17,367 nucleotides of DNA, from positions 1 to 17,367 of the forward strand of contig CANHUD010000021.1 of the NCBI GenBank assembly GCA_947463665.1. The letters are read 5' to 3'. A program made the position numbers and the translations under genes. Every line of letters begins with the position of its first letter. The first letter of the stretch is position 1. Under the pieces are notes generated by a model. It saw nothing but the letters and a program-made list of their open reading frames with translations. It was not told the DNA's origin and searched no databases. This document shows, in pieces, positions 1 through 8,528 of the stretch. Origin of the DNA: Sphingobacteriales bacterium. GTDB taxonomy: Bacteria > Bacteroidota > Bacteroidia > Chitinophagales > Chitinophagaceae.

Positions 1-6
1 AAGCGC

Positions 7-2799
7 ATGAGTCTTAAAAAAACGTGGTTACTAGTTGTTGTTCTGATCAGTTCAATGGTTTACGGTCAGCAACTCTCTTTCAACGGTAGGGTACTGAACG
101 ATAAAAATGAACCTGTTGCCGGAGCTTCCGTAAAAATTATCAGCACGGGTAAAGCCACTTCCACCTCCGTGGATGGCCGGTTTGCCTTCTCTCTCGAAGC
201 AGGTAAAAAATATGAAATCGAAATCACAGCGGTTTCCTACCAGACCAAACGGATCAGCGACATCAGCGTTGGTCAGGGGTTAGACAATTACCTCGATATT
301 GCACTGGAAACATCGGTGAAAACGATGGAAGGAGTGGTAGTGAAATCCACCCCCCGCCGGCAGGAGAATACCATGGCACTTCTCAATTTTCAGCGAAATA
401 ACACGGCCATGTCCAGCGGTTTGGCTGCTGATTTCATCCGTTCCACACCAGATAAAAATACCGGTGAAGTTTTAAAAAGGGTGAGTGGCGCGTCCATCCA
501 GGATAATAAATACGTAGTGGTGCGAGGGCTGAGTGATCGTTACAACCAGGCGTTGCTGAACGATGCGCCCATGCCCAGCTCCGAGCCGGATAAAAAGGCG
601 TTTTCTTTTGATATGATCCCCTCGGTGATGATCGATAACATCATCATTAATAAAACAGCTACGCCAGATTTGCCGGGAGAATTCGCCGGTGGACTGGTGC
701 AGGTGAATACAAAAGATGTTCCAACCAAAAATCAGTTGCAGGTAGGTTTCTCACTCGGTTACAATACACAGTCGACATTCCGTGATTTTACCAGTAATTC
801 CCGAAACAGCCTCGACTGGCTGGGATTTGATGATGGTACCAGGAGTCTGCCATCCGCACTGCCGAATGTGGCGGATTACCGGGCACTGTCGGATGCCGGA
901 AAAATAGAGGCTACCCGGAATCTTTTCAGAGGAGATGTATATGGGGAAGTGATCAACACAGCTGCACCCATCACTACCTTTAATCTGGCATGGTCCAACA
1001 AAACAAGTTTCAAAAACGGTGGCTCTTTTGGCACCATTATCTCCGTGAATCACAGACGCAGCCAGATCGTGTACGATGAGGTGATCCGTGGCCGGTATGA
1101 ATCCGTTCGTACTCCCATCTTCGAAGGGAACGAGGTTCAGAACCGATTTTCTGTTAACGCCGGTGTACTGGCCAATTTCACATACATCAAAGGCAATCAT
1201 AAACTATCGTTCAAAAACCTGTTCAACCAGCTGTACGATGATAACTACTATTCCCGATTGCTGGAAAATACAGGTCGGCTCCAGAACGTAAACCTCCGCT
1301 CTTCCTTCCTGAACCAGCGTTCGTTGTATTCCGGACAACTGGAAGGAGAACATTCACTAACCAAATCGGGTATTAAGCTGAAGTGGAACGGAAACATCTC
1401 TCACAATTACAAGACGCAGCCGGATTTCCGTACCGCTCAGTATGTACAGTCGTTCTCTTCTCCCAATAGCCCGTTTGAACTGGATGACGATGATACCCGC
1501 CGGTTTTTCTCCACCCTGCGTGATTACAATGCCGGTGCCAATGGATCTTTACTCATTCCTTTCAAAATGGCCGGTGATAAGCAGTCGTTCAAGATAGGCG
1601 GAGGAACGCTGGTACGTTTCCGCGATTTTGATGCCCGTGTGTTCCGTTACGAACCTGCTTCATCCTCCTCCAATCTGGCAGCACCATTTGATAAAGCCTT
1701 TCTTCCTTCCAATGTAAACCAAAACGGTTTTTTCCTGGATGAGCAAACACAGAATACAGATACGTACTTCGGTATTTCTGCGCTCAATTCTGCGTACGCT
1801 ATGTTTGATAACCGGATTGGAGATCTTCGGGTGATCTGGGGATTGCGGGCTGAATTCTTCGAACAGTTCTTACGTTCCAGAGATCTTTCGCTCAAACAGG
1901 TGATCGTCAATACCGAGAAATGGGATTTCCTGCCTTCTTTGAACATCACCTATGCGCTCACTCCTAAGAACCAGTTGCGTGTAGCGGCTTCTAAAACCGT
2001 TGCCCGTCCGGAGTTCCGGGAGATCGCACCTTTCCAGTTCTTTGATTATGAGCAGATCTGGGGTATTGCCGGTGATACTGAATTGAAACGTACCTCAATT
2101 TTGAACGCAGATCTCCGGTATGAATATTATCCAAAAGCCGGAGAAGTGCTGTCTGTAGGATTACTTGCCAAGAAGTTTACCAACCCGATTGAGATCCGCA
2201 TGGATCCGGGAAGCAATGGTGATCGCTGGCTGTTTAATTATACCAATGCCGATGAAGCAACACTGGTAGGTGCTGAAGTGGAGATTCGGAAGAGCCTGGA
2301 TTTCATAAGTGAAAAACTGAACAAGTTAGTCTTTATAGGAAATGCCACAGTACTATCTTCAACGGTTACACTCACTACAGAACGCAGTGGTGCTGTAAAA
2401 GAATCTGTTGATCGTCCCCTCTATGGCCAGTCGCCCTATCTCGTGAATGCCGGTTTCCAGTACACAACCGCTGCATGGAACATGACCGCCCTTTACAACC
2501 GGATCGGTCCACGCTTATCGCTGGTAGGAGATCCAACCGGTGCAGGTTTCTTCGACATCTATGAGAAGTCCAGGAATCTGGTGGATCTGCAGGTGGCCCG
2601 GAAACTTTGGGAAGGTAAAGGAGAGTTGAAGCTAACGGTATCTGACCTGTTGAACAATCAATTCGCCTTCTACGATAACCCCACAAAAAAAGCGGGATAT
2701 GAATTCAGTGCCGGCGACCGCATAAACTATGCATATCGTCCGGGTACTACTATCACGATCGGTTTCAATTACAATTTTGATCTGAATAAAAACAAATAA
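7..2799 (+). CDS. TonB-dependent outer membrane receptor with N-terminal carboxypeptidase-regulatory-like domain
   Basis: A 930-residue outer membrane receptor that would take up an unknown ligand using TonB energy. Residues 1-20 form a signal peptide ending MVYG before QQ. Residues about 23-102 look like the CarboxypepD_reg-like beta-sandwich common on Bacteroidota receptors, followed by a linker with MEGVVVKST (107-115) in the place of the usual EVVV-type motif. The plug domain spans about 118-238, with VVVRGLSDRYN at 171-181 and GEFAGGLVQV at 224-233. The remainder is the beta-barrel, ending in a strand TITIGFNYNF plus a short charged tail. It is not a typical SusC: there is no adjacent SusD, and the partner is a probable beta-helix lipoprotein starting one base after the stop. 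The ATG at 7 fits the signal peptide; upstream sequence is not visible, so the promoter is unknown. Family assignment is firm; the substrate is unknown. Confidence 0.95.
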   Translation: MSLKKTWLLVVVLISSMVYGQQLSFNGRVLNDKNEPVAGASVKIISTGKATSTSVDGRFAFSLEAGKKYEIEITAVSYQTKRISDISVGQGLDNYLDIALETSVKTMEGVVVKSTPRRQENTMALLNFQRNNTAMSSGLAADFIRSTPDKNTGEVLKRVSGASIQDNKYVVVRGLSDRYNQALLNDAPMPSSEPDKKAFSFDMIPSVMIDNIIINKTATPDLPGEFAGGLVQVNTKDVPTKNQLQVGFSLGYNTQSTFRDFTSNSRNSLDWLGFDDGTRSLPSALPNVADYRALSDAGKIEATRNLFRGDVYGEVINTAAPITTFNLAWSNKTSFKNGGSFGTIISVNHRRSQIVYDEVIRGRYESVRTPIFEGNEVQNRFSVNAGVLANFTYIKGNHKLSFKNLFNQLYDDNYYSRLLENTGRLQNVNLRSSFLNQRSLYSGQLEGEHSLTKSGIKLKWNGNISHNYKTQPDFRTAQYVQSFSSPNSPFELDDDDTRRFFSTLRDYNAGANGSLLIPFKMAGDKQSFKIGGGTLVRFRDFDARVFRYEPASSSSNLAAPFDKAFLPSNVNQNGFFLDEQTQNTDTYFGISALNSAYAMFDNRIGDLRVIWGLRAEFFEQFLRSRDLSLKQVIVNTEKWDFLPSLNITYALTPKNQLRVAASKTVARPEFREIAPFQFFDYEQIWGIAGDTELKRTSILNADLRYEYYPKAGEVLSVGLLAKKFTNPIEIRMDPGSNGDRWLFNYTNADEATLVGAEVEIRKSLDFISEKLNKLVFIGNATVLSSTVTLTTERSGAVKESVDRPLYGQSPYLVNAGFQYTTAAWNMTALYNRIGPRLSLVGDPTGAGFFDIYEKSRNLVDLQVARKLWEGKGELKLTVSDLLNNQFAFYDNPTKKAGYEFSAGDRINYAYRPGTTITIGFNYNFDLNKNK

Positions 2800-2800
2800 A

Positions 2801-4174
2801 ATGACAACGGTTAAGCAATTCATTTCAGCTCTGTTCATCGTTGCGTCTGTATCTTCCTGTATCAACGTGGACATCACGGATCCAGGTACAGGAGGCACTC
2901 CTACATCCGGAACCAATCCCGATGATCCGAACAATACCAAAGTGCTGGTAGGATCCTATGAGCGTGACATTACGCTTCAGCCTGGTACCTATATCCTGAA
3001 AGGTTATGTTTATTTCACAGCCGGTACAACCCTTAAAATTCCTGCCGGTACCATCATTAAGAGTGATATCAGTCAGAAAGGGGCGCTGATTATTGAGCGC
3101 GGTGCTAAGATTGATGCACAGGGTACAGCTGATAAGCCTATTGTTTTCACATCGGGTAAGCCGGCGGGGCAGCGCGCACGCGGCGACTGGGGTGGAGTGA
3201 TCATTTTGGGTAATGCGCCTACCAATCGTCCTACCTCACCTGCTCCGCTGATTGAAGGAGGTGTTGACCGTCGCTATGGTGGTACGGTGGTAAACGATAA
3301 TTCCGGTATCATGCGCTACTGCCGTATTGAGTTTGCAGGTATTGCTGCTGAGCCGGGATCAGAGATCAATGGTCTTACCCTCGGTGGTGTTGGAGTGGGA
3401 ACTACGCTTGAGTACATCATGACTTCTTATGCCAATGATGATGCGTATGAACTGTTTGGTGGTAATGTGAACCTGAAAAATCTGGTAGCGTATGCTACAT
3501 CGGATGATGATCTCGATTTTGATTTTGGCTATACCGGCCGGATTCAATATGCTGTTGTTCAGCGCCGCCCGGAGATAGCTGATACAGATGCCGGCAACGG
3601 GGTAGAAGCAGACAATGACGGTTCAGGTACAGCCGCCTTACCCTATACTCGTCCAATTTTATCCAACATCACCTGGATCGGCCCCAATGGAGATCCCAAT
3701 ACACAGGCAAACCTGAACTTTGCTAACCGTTGGAGAAGAGCGGTACGTTTCGAAGTACACAACTCTATCATGATTGGTTTCCCCAAAGGTGGTTTTTCTA
3801 TGGAAAGTGCTTCAACAGCAAATGCTTACAATACAGACAGTTCTGTTTTCAAAAACAATCTGGTACATGCAGTGGCTGATCCATACAGAGTAGATGCGTC
3901 TGCCGGTGGAGTGATCTCAGCTGCAAATGTCCGTACTAAAGCGGAAGCAAATGGTTGCAGAACATATGCTACGGCTGCAGAAGTGGGACTGGAAGATCCG
4001 TTCAACTGGGACGCTCCAAAATATTTGCCGAAAGCGGGTTCACCTGCACTTACAGGAGCTTCTTTCTCCGGGCTGGATCCATTCTTTACGGTTACTACTT
4101 TCCGCGGTGCTTTTGGTACTGCTAACTGGATGACGGGCTGGGTTAGTTTCACACCCCAGACCAATACTTACTAA
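2801..4174 (+). CDS. Probable surface or periplasmic lipoprotein with beta-helix-like repeats, partner of the upstream receptor
   Basis: A 457-residue protein starting one base after the receptor's stop codon, so very likely co-transcribed and translationally coupled. The N-terminus is a lipoprotein signal with lipobox VSSC, Cys20 being the predicted lipidated residue, followed by a Gly/Pro/Thr/Asp-rich linker to about residue 45. From about residue 60 it has short repeating strand-turn units (GTTLKIPAGTII, GALIIERGAKIDAQG, GDWGGVIILG), suggestive of a right-handed beta-helix. An acidic stretch SDDDLDFDFGY follows and could bind a cation. Proteins of this kind are found beside non-SusC TonB receptors in Bacteroidota and are usually named hypothetical. 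I infer that it is an extracellular accessory of the receptor, playing the part SusD plays for SusC, but no fold match or ligand can be shown here. It is followed by a strong terminator. Confidence 0.85.
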   Translation: MTTVKQFISALFIVASVSSCINVDITDPGTGGTPTSGTNPDDPNNTKVLVGSYERDITLQPGTYILKGYVYFTAGTTLKIPAGTIIKSDISQKGALIIERGAKIDAQGTADKPIVFTSGKPAGQRARGDWGGVIILGNAPTNRPTSPAPLIEGGVDRRYGGTVVNDNSGIMRYCRIEFAGIAAEPGSEINGLTLGGVGVGTTLEYIMTSYANDDAYELFGGNVNLKNLVAYATSDDDLDFDFGYTGRIQYAVVQRRPEIADTDAGNGVEADNDGSGTAALPYTRPILSNITWIGPNGDPNTQANLNFANRWRRAVRFEVHNSIMIGFPKGGFSMESASTANAYNTDSSVFKNNLVHAVADPYRVDASAGGVISAANVRTKAEANGCRTYATAAEVGLEDPFNWDAPKYLPKAGSPALTGASFSGLDPFFTVTTFRGAFGTANWMTGWVSFTPQTNTY

Positions 4175-4199
4175 TCATTGTTTGGTTTATGATAATTCA

Positions 4200-4229
4200 C
4201 AGCGGCCGCTTTTTGCGGCCGTTGTTTTT
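4200..4229 (+). terminator. Intrinsic terminator after the receptor-lipoprotein pair
   Basis: The sequence can form a 10-bp stem (4200-4209 pairing with 4215-4224, one G-U wobble, core CGGCCGC/GCGGCCG) with a five-T loop, followed directly by TTTTT at 4225-4229. It starts 26 bases after the lipoprotein stop codon and would end the two-gene transcript. Confidence 0.9.
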
Positions 4230-4236
4230 AATTTTG
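4229..4236 (+). promoter_or_regulatory. Possible -7 promoter element overlapping the terminator T-tract
   Basis: TAATTTTG matches the Bacteroidota -7 consensus TAnnTTTG and lies four bases before the start of the small lipoprotein gene. No clear -33 TTTG/TTG is seen at the right distance, and the sequence is AT-rich because of the terminator, so this may be chance. If real, the mRNA would be nearly leaderless. Confidence 0.25.
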
Positions 4237-4240
4237 ATGT

Positions 4241-4705
4241 ATGCCCCGTTTTGTAGTATATTTTTTGCTGGTATCCTTTTTTGCCTGCCAGAATAAAACG
4301 CAGGAAAGGAAAGCATCAATTGAATCTCAGACTATTCAATATATCCCCAATGCAGTGGACTCTATTGACCTGCTGTATTTTAAGAAGCCATATACCGACT
4401 CCCTCCGGTACCAGCGTTTTTTTACGTATCTGCGATCCGGAGACTCCACATTGATTCAGGCGTTGCGGGAGAACCTCCATCAGCCTTTCCAGGAATTCAC
4501 TGGCCCGGTTAATTGTCTGTCGGAAGGGAAAATCATCATCCCTCATGGCGGAGACGCGTTTCGAATTGTATATTTTTCCCGGACAGAAGCACCCTGTTCC
4601 TATCTGTATGTTATCGATAACGGCCGTTTCCGGTATTATTCCCTTGCGAAAGATGTAAAGGAAAAGCTGGATAAGTGGGAAGGGCTGGCTGTTGAGCCAA
4701 AATGA
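4241..4705 (+). CDS. Small hypothetical lipoprotein
   Basis: A 154-residue protein I do not recognise. The N-terminus has a hydrophobic segment (residues 4-15) ending FFAC, so Cys16 is a plausible lipidation site, although Phe at -3 makes the lipobox weak. The mature part is mixed alpha/beta, with two cysteines (92 and 119) that could form a disulfide in the periplasm. The upstream terminator separates it from the receptor operon. It converges with the minus-strand transglutaminase-like gene, leaving only five bases between the stop codons. The start at 4241 is chosen because the hydrophobic signal begins there; another ATG at 4237 is out of frame. No clear Shine-Dalgarno is present, which is usual for this phylum. 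It is likely a real gene because of its signal and coherent composition, but the function is unknown. Confidence 0.75.
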   Translation: MPRFVVYFLLVSFFACQNKTQERKASIESQTIQYIPNAVDSIDLLYFKKPYTDSLRYQRFFTYLRSGDSTLIQALRENLHQPFQEFTGPVNCLSEGKIIIPHGGDAFRIVYFSRTEAPCSYLYVIDNGRFRYYSLAKDVKEKLDKWEGLAVEPK

Positions 4706-4710
4706 AATGC

Positions 4711-5904
4711 CTATTTCCGGGATGGCTCGTAGGCAAATGCAATCGCGTAGGGTTCATGTAAAAGTGAGGGCAGTACTTCTCCTATCCTTAGTTCTTTTTC
4801 CTGAGGGGTAGGATCACAGATCGTAAATTTTCTTCCGTTGTACTCAATAGTACTTCCGTAACTTTTATGGAACTGAACAGCAATGGATACATGTTTCGGA
4901 TAGGTTAGTACTACCATCGGCAGATCGTACAGCTCTTTTACGAGGTAATAAAAAAGGGATACCCTGTCTTCACAGTCGCTGCCATCGCTGAGTAACGTTA
5001 ATTCCGGACTAAAACGTTTTTCCATGCCAAACTGCTCGGTATCCGGTTTGAAGAGAAATGCATATCGGGTGAAATGCATCAGGAATTCAACGCCATCGAG
5101 GGGGGGAAGTTTTGCAATCTTTTTTTTCAACGAAGGGATAAGTGAGGCATAGGTTTCCTGACTCAGTGGAATATTGAAATGCTGTTCATAGTCCTGTGTG
5201 GGGTAATTTCGAAAATAACTGATCAGTGCAGGATTTACTTTAACCCGAAAATCATATTCGTGGTTATTGTATTGAAATTGGATCAACCTTTCCTGCAATG
5301 GTTGTTTCTCAGCAGGGATATGGTGAATCCGATACGTAAAAGGCTGACTTGCCTGCGCCCCTATTACGGGCAGCCAGGTAAAGGGAGTCTGCTGAAAATC
5401 CAGAAAACCATAATCGTGATAGTTCAGACAAACATATTGTTTACCCTCTTCTTTTCGAAGAGGAATGTTGTAAATGGGATCTTCACAATGCACATAAAAA
5501 AGGATCTTTTCCCGGTTCACAGAAAGACGGGCATCGTAACCTGAAGCGGACAGTAAATACCATTTGAAAACCGTATACAGTTGGTAATTGTTTTCCTTTG
5601 GTGCCAGTTGGCCCGCTGCCTTTCTGACCAGCTGATAGTATAACCAGTCGTCCAGCTGGTTCTTCTGTTTGAAGCCCATCAGCTTTTCTGTCAGCTGCCT
5701 CAGTTCCGGATGCTCCATCTGCCGGATATAGGTCATAAGATCGCTCTGCCCACAGTTATTCAGGTCCCGAACGGCAAAGGCCTCTGAAAAGCGGTGCTGC
5801 AGCGTATCGCCAAAGCTATTCAGCCGGATTTCGCGTACCTGGGCTCTGGTTGCAAGGGTTGTGAACCACAGTACACAGAAACATATGATGTTGACCAGCT
5901 TCAT
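4711..5904 (-). CDS. Exported protein with C-terminal transglutaminase-like domain
   Basis: A 397-residue exported protein. Residues 1-21 form a signal peptide ending TRAQ. The C-terminal part contains SDCEDRVSLF (Cys311), YPKHVSIAV (His338) and TICDPTP (Asp364), in the order and spacing of the Cys-His-Asp triad of the transglutaminase/papain-like superfamily. The middle part (about 112-170) also resembles the core segment of such proteins: a WYLL helix, then GYDAR and Cys140, but without an obvious full triad. It may therefore be a degenerate first copy. The activity could be peptidase, acyl transfer, or a non-catalytic cell-envelope role; the sequence does not decide. The gene is monocistronic and divergent from the DUF5690 gene, with a 292-bp AT-rich upstream region. 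Triad assignment is moderately sure; the substrate is unknown. Confidence 0.8.
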   Translation of the reverse strand: MKLVNIICFCVLWFTTLATRAQVREIRLNSFGDTLQHRFSEAFAVRDLNNCGQSDLMTYIRQMEHPELRQLTEKLMGFKQKNQLDDWLYYQLVRKAAGQLAPKENNYQLYTVFKWYLLSASGYDARLSVNREKILFYVHCEDPIYNIPLRKEEGKQYVCLNYHDYGFLDFQQTPFTWLPVIGAQASQPFTYRIHHIPAEKQPLQERLIQFQYNNHEYDFRVKVNPALISYFRNYPTQDYEQHFNIPLSQETYASLIPSLKKKIAKLPPLDGVEFLMHFTRYAFLFKPDTEQFGMEKRFSPELTLLSDGSDCEDRVSLFYYLVKELYDLPMVVLTYPKHVSIAVQFHKSYGSTIEYNGRKFTICDPTPQEKELRIGEVLPSLLHEPYAIAFAYEPSRK

Positions 5905-6141
5905 GGGCGCATATTCAAAATGGCTTTATTTACTAAGGAGTGCAACCGATTCCATCTTTTTTGGCTGTTTAGCCTGGATAGAAACGTGCGGTTGGGGCTG
6001 CTTATGTTATGTAATCATTAATATTTTACTGAATATACGATTTTTTTGCTTTTTTTCCTAAAAGTATTCTGCCTTTGGTGTTGACCGGCCTTATGAGGCG
6101 TTGATCATGCTCCGCTTTCTTCTTTTTCAGGTACATTCGTT

Positions 6142-6175
6142 TTTGAGAGAGCCCGGGAAGAGTTACCTATCTTTC
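6142..6175 (+). promoter_or_regulatory. Candidate promoter for the DUF5690-like transporter
   Basis: TTTG (6142-6145) and TATCTTTC (6168-6175, one mismatch to TAnnTTTG) are 22 bases apart, close to the Bacteroidota -33/-7 spacing, and lie 21 bases before the ATG at 6197. The rest of the 292-bp divergent region (5905-6196) is AT-rich with T-runs near 6040-6060. I see no other gene, hairpin or minus-strand consensus promoter there. Confidence 0.35.
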
Positions 6176-6196
6176 AGCACGAATATCTAATCACGG

Positions 6197-7459
6197 ATGA
6201 ATCATTCGACCTACCGACCAGTCCTTTGGGCATTTCTGCTTGCCACTCTAACCTTTTTTGCGTACACCTGTGTGTTTGCGTTTCGAAAGCCTTTTTCGAT
6301 TGCCACGTTTGGTGGTCGGCAGCTCTGGGGGATATCGTACCAGACCCTTCTGATCATCAGTCAGGTGATCGGGTATATGCTCAGTAAGTTTATCGGCATC
6401 CGATTTATTTCATCGCTCCGAAGGGAAAAGCGCTGGAAAATTGCTTTTCTGTTGATTGGCACGGCCTGGTTGTCGATGCTATTTTTTGCGCTGTTGCCTC
6501 CGGTCTGGGGCATTCTGTGTTTTCTGGTCAATGGATTTATGATGGGGTTCATGTGGGGAGTGGTGTTCAGCTATGCGGAAGGTCGCCGCTCTACTGATTT
6601 CATAGGTTCGGCACTGGCGGTGAGTTTTATTTTTGCCGGAGGGTTCACCCGTTCTGTTGCCAAATGGCTTATGACAGACTGGGGGGTTCCGGAACATTGG
6701 ATGCCCTTTGCCACCGGAGCAGTTTTTGCCCTGCCGCTGGCCCTTTTTTTCTATCTCCTGGAAAAAGTTCCGCCTCCGGATCCGGCGGATGTTGAAGAGC
6801 GCCAGCAGCGGGTGGCTATGACGTCGGAAGACCGGCGCCTTATTGTTCGGCGGTTTAAGCACGGACTGATAGCATTGGGCCTGATTTACACGTTGTTGAC
6901 GGTGATGCGGGATATCCGCGACAATTACATGGGGAATATGTGGGAGGAGCTGGGGTATGCCGGGCAGTCGGCTATTTTCACCCGATCAGAAACCATGATT
7001 ACGGTAGTGTTGCTGGTGATGATGAGTTCGATCGTTCTGATTCGAAAAAATATACGGGCTTTTCAACTCATACATGGTATGATAGCGGCCGGATTTATGC
7101 TGGCGGCCATCAGTTCCTGGTTGTTTTTTTCCGGCTGGCTGGATGGGGCCATCTGGATGCAGTCGGCAGGGCTCGGTTTATATATGGCTTATATTCCGTT
7201 CAACTCTATTTTTTTTGAGCGGATGATTGCTTCGTTTCGTTTGAGGGGAAATGTGGGGTTTCTGATCTATATCACAGATGCTTTTGGCTATCTGGGCAGT
7301 GTGCTGGTGATGCTGGCTAAAGAGTCAGTCGATCTGGACATTACCTGGTCTCAGTATTATGCCCGGGCTGTAATGGGGCTGGCTCTGATCGGGTTCATCG
7401 GTACCCTGTATGCCCTGGTTTATTTTTCATCCAGTTATCGCAGGCAGTCAGACCACTAA
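6197..7459 (+). CDS. DUF5690-type multi-pass membrane protein (MFS-like transporter)
   Basis: A 420-residue polytopic inner-membrane protein with about 12 hydrophobic helices (approximate starts 9, 45, 78, 101, 133, 168, 222, 262, 288, 314, 350, 385). A charged cytoplasmic loop near 190-220 splits it into two six-helix halves, as in major facilitator transporters. Features I associate with DUF5690 are CVFAFRKPFS near the N-terminus and RDIRDNYMGNMWEELG after helix 7. This identification is from memory of the family, not from a search. The family is found mainly in Bacteroidota and its substrate is not established. The gene stands alone: it is divergent from the transglutaminase-like gene and converges on the histidine kinase with an 11-bp gap and no visible terminator. 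The ATG at 6197 is supported by the first helix starting soon after. Confidence 0.8.
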   Translation: MNHSTYRPVLWAFLLATLTFFAYTCVFAFRKPFSIATFGGRQLWGISYQTLLIISQVIGYMLSKFIGIRFISSLRREKRWKIAFLLIGTAWLSMLFFALLPPVWGILCFLVNGFMMGFMWGVVFSYAEGRRSTDFIGSALAVSFIFAGGFTRSVAKWLMTDWGVPEHWMPFATGAVFALPLALFFYLLEKVPPPDPADVEERQQRVAMTSEDRRLIVRRFKHGLIALGLIYTLLTVMRDIRDNYMGNMWEELGYAGQSAIFTRSETMITVVLLVMMSSIVLIRKNIRAFQLIHGMIAAGFMLAAISSWLFFSGWLDGAIWMQSAGLGLYMAYIPFNSIFFERMIASFRLRGNVGFLIYITDAFGYLGSVLVMLAKESVDLDITWSQYYARAVMGLALIGFIGTLYALVYFSSSYRRQSDH

Positions 7460-7470
7460 AAAGGAATTCA

Positions 7471-8517
7471 TTACATGGGTCTGTTCAGCGGAAATCCGAA
7501 TGAACTTCCCACATCCGGATTGCTGCGGACATGTATGTTGTGTCCATGCGCGTCAATGATGTGTTTACAAATGGCCAGTCCCAGCCCGGTACCGCCGATG
7601 TTTCGGCTGCGGCCGTAATCCGTCCGGTAAAATCGTTCAAAAATCCGGTCGAGGTGTTCTTCTGCAATCCCGATTCCATCATCCCTGATTTCAATCAGTA
7701 CAGAGCGTTCATCCACCACATAGATGCTGGCTTCTATATGTCCATCCTGTTTTCCGTATTTGATGGCATTGTCGATGAGGTTGATCAGTACCTGCCGGAT
7801 TTTTTCTTTATCGGCCTCTACTGCGATGGGTTGTTCACAACCTTTTTTAAAGCTGAACTGAATATTTTTTTGTTGTGCTTTAAAGGAAAGGGCTTCATAC
7901 GCTTCCCGGATCAGGTCCTGGATGATGAAAACCGATTTCACCAGTTTGTATTCGCCGCTCTCCAGACTTGAGATCTCATCCAGATCTGAAATCAGATTGG
8001 CCAGCCTTTCCACATTTCTGGACGTATTTTCCAGAAAACGCCTGTTGATGCCGGGTTGTTCCAGGGCGCCATTGAGCAGGGTATCCACATAGCCCTGTAT
8101 GGCGAAGACCGGTGTTTTGAATTCGTGGGAAAGGTTTTGAAGAAATTCTTTCCGGAACTGTTCGTTCTGTTTCAGATTCTCTACTTCCTGTTTGCGTTGT
8201 TCTGCCCAATTTTCCACATCTTTTCGGACCTCATCAATGCTTTTTTGCGGGAGGATATTTTTATAATAAAATTCTTCCCGTCTGGTAGCTTTGGTCTGGT
8301 AGATGAATTTATAAATGAGTTTTATTTTCCGGTAGATGAACCGCTGCATGAACAGGAACGTAAGGGTGTAGGCGATCAGAAACAGCGTGATGAAGGTGGC
8401 CAGCGGGATCCACCAGATCCGGATGAAAATCAGATTAGCGATACTGCCTGCTATGGCGATCGCCCCCCCGTTGATGGCAGCGAGCTGTCTGGGGGATAGA
8501 TTTTTGGTATCTAACAT
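7471..8517 (-). CDS. Two-component sensor histidine kinase (PhoR-like class)
   Basis: A 348-residue membrane kinase. Two hydrophobic segments (about 14-34 and 36-57) form a hairpin with virtually no periplasmic loop. A charged helical linker (about 90-125) then leads into HisKA with LSHEFKTP (His131 is the phosphorylation site). The ATPase domain has NLIDNAIKYGK (N box, about 246-256), DDGIGI (G1, 279-284), IFERFYR (F box, 292-298) and GGTGLGLAI (G2, 308-316). All catalytic motifs are intact. There is no PAS or HAMP domain, so the signal is probably sensed in the membrane or through a partner protein. It lies downstream of the response regulator on the same strand, 37 bases after its stop codon, with a heptamer repeat tract between them. 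A G7 homopolymer sits at about codons 17-19. The cognate regulator is almost certainly the adjacent gene; the signal is unknown. Confidence 0.95.
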   Translation of the reverse strand: MLDTKNLSPRQLAAINGGAIAIAGSIANLIFIRIWWIPLATFITLFLIAYTLTFLFMQRFIYRKIKLIYKFIYQTKATRREEFYYKNILPQKSIDEVRKDVENWAEQRKQEVENLKQNEQFRKEFLQNLSHEFKTPVFAIQGYVDTLLNGALEQPGINRRFLENTSRNVERLANLISDLDEISSLESGEYKLVKSVFIIQDLIREAYEALSFKAQQKNIQFSFKKGCEQPIAVEADKEKIRQVLINLIDNAIKYGKQDGHIEASIYVVDERSVLIEIRDDGIGIAEEHLDRIFERFYRTDYGRSRNIGGTGLGLAICKHIIDAHGHNIHVRSNPDVGSSFGFPLNRPM

Positions 8518-8528
8518 ACATAAAGTTA

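Noticed and set aside
751..1200. 149-codon open frame on the minus strand inside the receptor gene
   Set aside because: It lies wholly within a strongly supported receptor frame and has no recognisable domain or signal of its own.
4694..4728. Possible bidirectional terminator GAGCC...GGCTC between the convergent genes
   Set aside because: The stem is only five pairs around a 25-base loop with no T-run; too weak to call.
5905..6196. Small open frames in the AT-rich divergent region
   Set aside because: They overlap the signal peptide coding region of the minus-strand gene or are low-complexity; no start signal or domain supports them.
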